A stretch of DNA of 64,000 nt from Rotaria macrura (Eukaryota > Rotifera > Eurotatoria > Philodinida > Philodinidae): assembly GCA_900239685.1 (NCBI GenBank), contig OENT01000177.1, positions 1 to 64,000 of the forward strand. The letters run 5' to 3'. Shown here piece by piece: positions 58,301-64,000 of this stretch (its first letter is position 1; every line of letters starts with the position of its first letter). Both the position numbers and the translations under genes were made by a program. The notes below the pieces were generated by a model. That model saw only the letters and a list, made by a program, of their open reading frames with translations. It did no database searches and was not told the origin of the DNA.

Positions 58301-60354
58301 TAATTGCTGATAGAAATTTATGCGCTATGTCAGAAAATTTTACATCGTCATTGCCACTTGCACATAAGTTGTCATCATCGTAGTAACAGTTGATTATGTT
58401 CCTCGGGTATCATTAGAGAAGAAATATTGACGTCAAAGAGACATTGTTAAAAGCATCGATACATTAAAAATAAATTAAAAATCTAATTTTTCTTTGAAAA
58501 TAGATCTTAGTAAATATTTTCCTATTCAACAATTTTCGTTAAAGGAGATATGATAATCATGAAAACTAAAATCTAGAATAAATATTGTTGACATATTTTC
58601 AATAATTAGAAAACATACTGTTTTGTCTCTTGCATTATATATTTAGGATATGTGAAATTTTGTTAAGTAAGATCAAGCGTAGTACAACAAACAGTACTTA
58701 TAATTTTATCATTTTTACATTCAACGGGATATCACGTTTGTCATGACCTTAGCAAGTCGACTGCTATGACCTATGTAAAACTTGATCGTGTCCTTTGAGT
58801 TCGTCACTCATGGCTCAAACCTTACTCGCTCAACATCAATCATTCAAAATAAAGTACGTTTAGACAGAAAAAAACTGAATAATTCACGTTGACGTTTTAC
58901 TAGAATATTTATTTCACTAATTTTTATGCGTGGAAAAAATAGAAGAATTTTCCAAAGACAATCAGACGGTAGTACAACAAATATTCATTGGAAGACAATA
59001 GAATATGAAAACGATAGTCGTCTTTTGTTAGATTCATCATTAATCTATAGTATTAGCTATTAAAAACTGATGGTATCTGCACAAAGCCATACTTTTTCTA
59101 TCAGCATTCAATTCTTGAATGTTTTTCTAACCATTTTTAAGTATAATGTTTCCATGAGAGTTAAAAAAAATATTATAGGTTCAGAATTTGACAGCAGTAG
59201 CAACGTTTTTGTCGACGACAAACATGATCACAAAAATGGAAAACCGCCTCGATTATCTTCGCCTAAAGACGGTACGCCGTGTTGGAAGAACATTAATACA
59301 AAGATTTCAATTTTTATGGAGTTGTCATTTCAGTATCTAAGATTTAATACTTGAGGTTCTATTTTTGGAAGAAGGACGACGAGGGATTCTCTAGCTTTTT
59401 AAAAGTGCTTCTATTTTCAAAGCTCAATATAAAAATGCGTTCATGTACGGAACTCAACTCAATTAGTTGCTATGCGTAAGAATCACACAGCTTTAACATA
59501 GACTCCCGCTTCAATTGACATCTCATCAAAAACAAATCCTGCAGAGTCACCGAAAATTGCCATGTCAAATGTCAATAAGATTCGAAATTTGCTATTGAGA
59601 TTTTCCCAGGGAAAGTATGCAAAATCCGTATGGCGTAACATATTAATATCAGATGGAATAATTTGAGGCACTTCGCAATTCAATTGTGCGAACATAATTA
59701 TGACAAAATTTTGATGCATTTTCGTGCCTCTAGCTAATTTACAAGTTGACATATATATGTATTCAAAGAACATAATAAAACGTTAAAAAATTTTAAAAAA
59801 GAAAAAAAGTATGCAGTGAAAATAACGAATGCTATAATTATATCGGGCATGGTCTTCAAAAAACAAGAAATTCGATGGTAGACTCTCACAAACAATTCAT
59901 AACTCTAATCATATATCTTCTTTCGAAAGTAGTTTGAAGGTTAAATATAGGCCCATTGTTGATCCGACATCTTATGCCGTGGAATCATTGCACTCGAATC
60001 CATGCCAATATGCTGGTCGATGGACGAAGAACATTTCATTTGCGAACGCTCGTACAAAAATTTTCTTTTTCTTTAATTATTTTATTATATAACATACGTA
60101 TTTATTAGTCATAAATGATTCATTTCGAGAATACAAGAAATACACTATGTTCCAACTCTCATCAAAAGAAAATACACGAAAAGAAGACATCTTGTAGTAA
60201 TACCTGAAGCTTATAGTACATATATAGCTGCTATAGCGGCTTACAAATTATGAATGAAAAAGAATTGAAGTAACGTTCATCTGACAAGAATACTACGACA
60301 AAATATACAATTGAATAATACAAGAAAGAAAGAAAAAAAGATATCCTTGACTTC
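55316..60354. other. 5-kb interval upstream of RhoGEF and downstream of LEMD3
   Basis: The intron-acceptor-like CATTACAG just upstream of 55315 suggests the first RhoGEF coding exon has spliced 5' UTR. TA microsatellites occur at about 56765-56815 and 57590-57614. A 96-codon minus frame at 59483-59773 (contains FRILLTFDMAIFGDSAGF) and a 94-codon plus frame at 59070-59354 are unrecognised and lack gene context. Nothing else is supported. Confidence 0.4.
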
Positions 60355-63300
60355 TTATTTCGTTGGATTAGCATCTTCTCGTGCTTGAGGAAAATGTTCA
60401 TTATATCGATTAAGACGAATGTATTTCACTTGAATTGTTCGATCTAGAGTAAAAAAAACAAAAGCATTTTATTATTGATTATAAACTATTGTATAAATCA
60501 TTATTTACCTTGATATTTCCAATGATTGAGTAAGTGATAACCTTGGCCAGCGGCTTCTTTTGATGAAAATTTTAAATAGACAAAAACCTAGACAGTTTCA
60601 AAATACAAAACAAAACTATCTTGACAACTACGAGTTGTTTTACCGAATGAATTCCAATATGTTCCACACGTTTAATATTCGCACAACGATTTCGAACACT
60701 TTCAATAACATGATCAACTTCTTCATCATTAGCGTAGCTAAATGGTCAGTTTTACCCGTAATACTTAACAATAAATCAAATCTTGAATACATACTTGTCC
60801 GAACGAAAACAATTACGTAATTTGAGACATTCAGTTAGACCAGTTTCAGCTGTTATAGGAACATTAGATTCTTCGTTTGAAATACTTGGAGATTCCTGTA
60901 CAAAAACAAAATAAGAAGCATGGTTGTCATATTTTGGTGAGAGAAAGCTACGTCTCATACAGATTTTAACCAGCGCCAAACATCACATTTTTCACCATTA
61001 ATTTCTTGTTTTTCGGAGCAAACACGTAACGTATCTTGATTCATTTGATTTGTAACACGTTCCCAAGTTGTTGTTAATTTATCTCTAAATATATGAAATT
61101 AATTTACAGTTGATATTGAAGATAGAATAAAAGTTTTAAATAAAACCAGAAAAAACAATACGCACTGATCCTTTTGTGCAATAATTTTTTCACGAATATC
61201 ATTTATAGCAAGCCATGGTTGTATGTTTGGATCTTGACTATGTTTTTCATATTGTTCTTTGAGTAATTCAATCACTTCATCGGTTAGATTTTTGAATGTT
61301 GCTTCATTTTGTTCTGGTACTTTTGGTCGCTTTTGAAGATACCAAGCTAGTATAAGAAAACCGATCGATCCTTAAAATGGAAAATAAGAGACGTTTCTTG
61401 TACCGATTGAAATAGTTTAAGCTACCAAATAATTACCTAAGACAATGAGAACTGAATTTCTAATCGTTGCATTAACATCCTTTCGAGCACGACACGCTAG
61501 TGTAAGTATGGCTTCCTTTGTACTTAATTTTGTCGTCTCTCCAAGAATCTCCGTTTGTTTATTTTCTTTGCTCCATAATCTAAATAGTTATAGATTAAAT
61601 GTAACCAACTTAATGAAAATATGAAGACATATGTATTTATTCGATCGTTATCTGAATCCCAATGCTTATTTTACTAGAATCAAAAGAAATATTACTTTTC
61701 ATCTATACTGTCGGCTGAAACCAACCAATCGAAAACAAACGTACAACATCACTAGATAAAATGCTGCTCGAATTTTCAGTTAAGCTGCATATTTTTAACT
61801 ACTTCTCATGCAGAATTTAATATAGAAATATTGATTTTAAAGATGCAGAATCCACAAAGTTGGAATACAATTTTTTCAAGACGAAGAATCAATCAGTAAG
61901 TTAAAATTTTACAGTCGAAGTTTTTATTTCTTTGTATAGTACAGTATACTAAAATTAAGTCACGATGTTCATTTCTATATCCAGATGAATATCACGTATT
62001 GTATGAAAAACTAATATAATTTCTATCGGTTTCGAAAATCTGTAAAGAAATATTCTATTCGGCAAATAAACTTACAATATATCATTGAAGTCTTTCTCTT
62101 TAATGTATTTAATTATTGTATCCCATCGATGTTCATTACCGACATTGAATATGAATCCCTAAAGATGAGTAGTTAAATCGATTTTTATTTGAATCATAAC
62201 AAACATCTCTCTCTCTCTCTCTCTTTACTTTTTCTTCTAGATTTGTTTCGATTTCTGATCTCCCAACAAAAATATCAGTTTGAGGACGAAAGCCACAATC
62301 GACTTCACCTAGAGAAGAAACATGATCGCGTGTTTATAACACTGCTGTTTCGTTTGTTCATTATTACCAGTGCGAACTTGTAATTGTTTTCGGACCGCTG
62401 CAATGACTGGTTTCATCTCTTCACATTTAGTCTAAAGTAAACAATAGCGAGAGTCCAACAAAACAGACACGAAAGAATACTCACGGCATTTTCAACAGTA
62501 CAACTAACTTCTAATGAAAGAAAAAAGAAGAATTGAAAATTTTATCCCTTGTACGATAAAAAAAATGATCTTATACCTTTCTGGAATGGAAACAGCTGAT
62601 CACCATTCTGTATCACAAATATCGCTGTTGAAATAATAATAGAACTGATCAATACAATCATAAAGAGTTTTTTAATTGGATTCTCATGTTTCTTCGAACA
62701 TGATTGAATCGATTCTCCGCTCTGCTTCGTTGGTAATAGTTTTTTAGGCTTTTTATCTTCAACTTTTAATATTTCTATAGCCTTATCATCATAACCATCA
62801 TCAGTGTCGATTTCGGATGGTTTTCGATGAGAATGCGTTGTCGCACTTGGACGTATGGGTGTTCCTGTTGGTTCAATCGATTGTGAAGAAGTCATGCTTG
62901 GATCGGTTATACGATTTCGATCACGTGCTGAATCTAGTAATTGTTTAATTTCACGACGATGACGAGCAACTAAAATAATTTACTATGAAGATACGAAAGA
63001 CGAAAAATTTAATAGGCAACATACTCGATTGTTCAACATCGGTAGCTATATCGGCTGGACCACCCATACCAATAACAGATGTTGTAGTTGGTGAATCCTG
63101 TTGACGACGTAATGCAATAGAACGTGTTTGAATGTTCGGTGTAGTTTGTTCAGGACGACTTGATCTTGACATAAGCACACCAGCAGTCGACGATGCATCT
63201 GTTTCAGAATCACTTAATTCGATGAGATTCGTTGGTTGTTTCGATCGTGTCGCTAGACGTGCTATTGCTGTAGTTGATGTAGCACTGGAACGATTTCGTG

Positions 63301-63742
63301 ACGGTGAGCTCGTAGCAAGTGCTCTAGACGGTGATGCAGCTGCAATCGATGCCCGTGTCGTTCGTGAAGGTGAAGCAGTTGCTGGAAGTTGTGATGGTGA
63401 TGCAGTAGTACGAGTTGCGCGCGTTGGCGAAGCAGTCGCTGCGGTTGTTGCAGTAGCATGTTTAGATGGTGAAGCAACACTGGCACGTCTACTGCGCGAT
63501 GGAGACGCATTTGTTGCCGTTACTGCAACAGGAGGCCTTGATGGTGAAGAAACACTCGCACGGGTTAAACGTGACGGAGAAGCAGTAGTTTGAGCTCGCG
63601 GTGGTGACGTAGAGGTATGCTGTTTCGATCGAACAACTTCAAGACGAGCACGAAGTTGTTCACGATTACGTTGAGTGATTGGTGGAACAATTTCACCGAA
63701 ATTAATCAATTCTTGTCGCAATTGCTGATCAGTGAGAACCAT
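60355..63742 (-). CDS. LEMD3: MAN1/LEMD3-like inner nuclear membrane protein
   Basis: Thirteen exons: 63742-63025, 62969-62577, 62510-62485, 62431-62368, 62308-62229, 62158-62076, 61579-61437, 61370-61166, 61084-60961, 60895-60795, 60737-60644, 60587-60509 and 60443-60355. They close in frame to 732 residues. The LEM domain is residues 1-40 (LTDQQLRQELINFGE), which binds the chromatin factor BAF. A long Ser/Pro/Arg/Thr/Ala linker carries about ten SPSR-like motifs. The first membrane span is LFMIVLISSIIISTAIFVI. The luminal MSC region follows, then a second span around SVLIVLGSIGFLILAWYL. The C-terminal nucleoplasmic part has a winged-helix-like segment and an RRM-like fold ending IQVKYIRLNRYNEHFPQA. 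The RRM-like end distinguishes MAN1/LEMD3 from LEMD2. One exon is only 26 nt. In vertebrates MAN1 restrains Smad signalling; that role here is inferred. Confidence 0.92.
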
Positions 63743-64000
63743 TGTTGTTATTATTAGTTTTTCTCTATGTCGATCGGTTGTCTAAATTAAAGACGTGTGT
63801 GTCTAAAATGAAGCCGAAAGAAACATTCGAATATAGAGCTTTGTTTAATACGATGTTTGAAGAAAACGAATGCGATAGCTTCGATTGAGCAGACAATGAC
63901 AGGTCACAATGAGCCAACTGCGATCTCTAGCGCTACAGTATACATTATTGACATTGACAGTAGCGATCAAAATTCTACGAAATGCGTTCAGTCGATAGTG
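63743..64000. promoter_or_regulatory. 5' flank of LEMD3
   Basis: Upstream sequence of the LEMD3 start codon at 63742. No TATA box or initiator can be identified with confidence. The window ends here. Confidence 0.35.

Noticed and set aside
59483-59773. 96-codon ORF with FRILLTFDMAIFGDSAGF
   Set aside because: It resembles no family I can name with confidence and lacks adjacent exons or splice signals; kept only as part of the interval description.
63132-63593. 153-codon plus-strand ORF
   Set aside because: Antisense shadow of the Ser/Pro/Arg-rich LEMD3 linker, open only because of its codon pattern.

Overview
The window is eukaryotic nuclear DNA: AT-rich, with every recognisable gene split by GT-AG introns, mostly about 50-70 nt. 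The genes are clearly metazoan (CDC42, PHYH, GCAT, NDUFB3, a PLEKHG5-type RhoGEF, a MAN1/LEMD3-type nuclear envelope protein). Small introns, a Penelope-like retroelement with a GIY-YIG endonuclease, and dense MULE, hAT, piggyBac-like and foldback elements would fit a rotifer, perhaps a bdelloid. That taxonomic guess is inference; no marker here proves it.

Bases 1-16,600 are repeat-dominated. They hold several unrelated palindromic element families, many ending in CCCAGGTC. A segmental duplication carries a small secreted cysteine-rich protein gene, intact in copy 1 and broken in copy 2. Also present are a long hairpin between the two copies, a tRNA-like gene split by a hAT-like MITE, a piggyBac-like TTAA MITE, and a decayed Penelope-like element (about 11.5-15.4 kb, minus strand) that two foldback elements have entered.

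Bases 16,600-31,300 carry plus-strand genes: PHYH (peroxisomal phytanoyl-CoA hydroxylase), NDUFB3 (complex I subunit) and two adjacent CDC42-family GTPases sharing all intron positions. Between PHYH and NDUFB3 lie more repeats and a 1,168-bp Mutator-like element. It has a 9-bp target duplication, arrays of a CGACAGTTGAGC unit inside both ends, and an internally deleted FLYWCH/transposase ORF.

Bases 31,000-64,000 are minus-strand genes: a 65-residue eglin/potato-inhibitor-I type protease inhibitor, glycine C-acetyltransferase (GCAT), a small secreted Ly6-like protein, a 14-kb PLEKHG5-type RhoGEF with very long low-complexity regions, and a MAN1/LEMD3-like protein. Exon models were built by hand from splice signals, reading phase and family conservation. 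PHYH, NDUFB3, both GTPases, the inhibitor, GCAT, the Ly6-like gene and LEMD3 close in frame from start to stop. The RhoGEF model has three uncertain spots: the entry into exon 48306-48809, the junction between 46,238 and 45,678, and the terminal exon. No operon logic applies; the neighbours share no evident pathway. No prokaryotic defence system or CRISPR array was seen.
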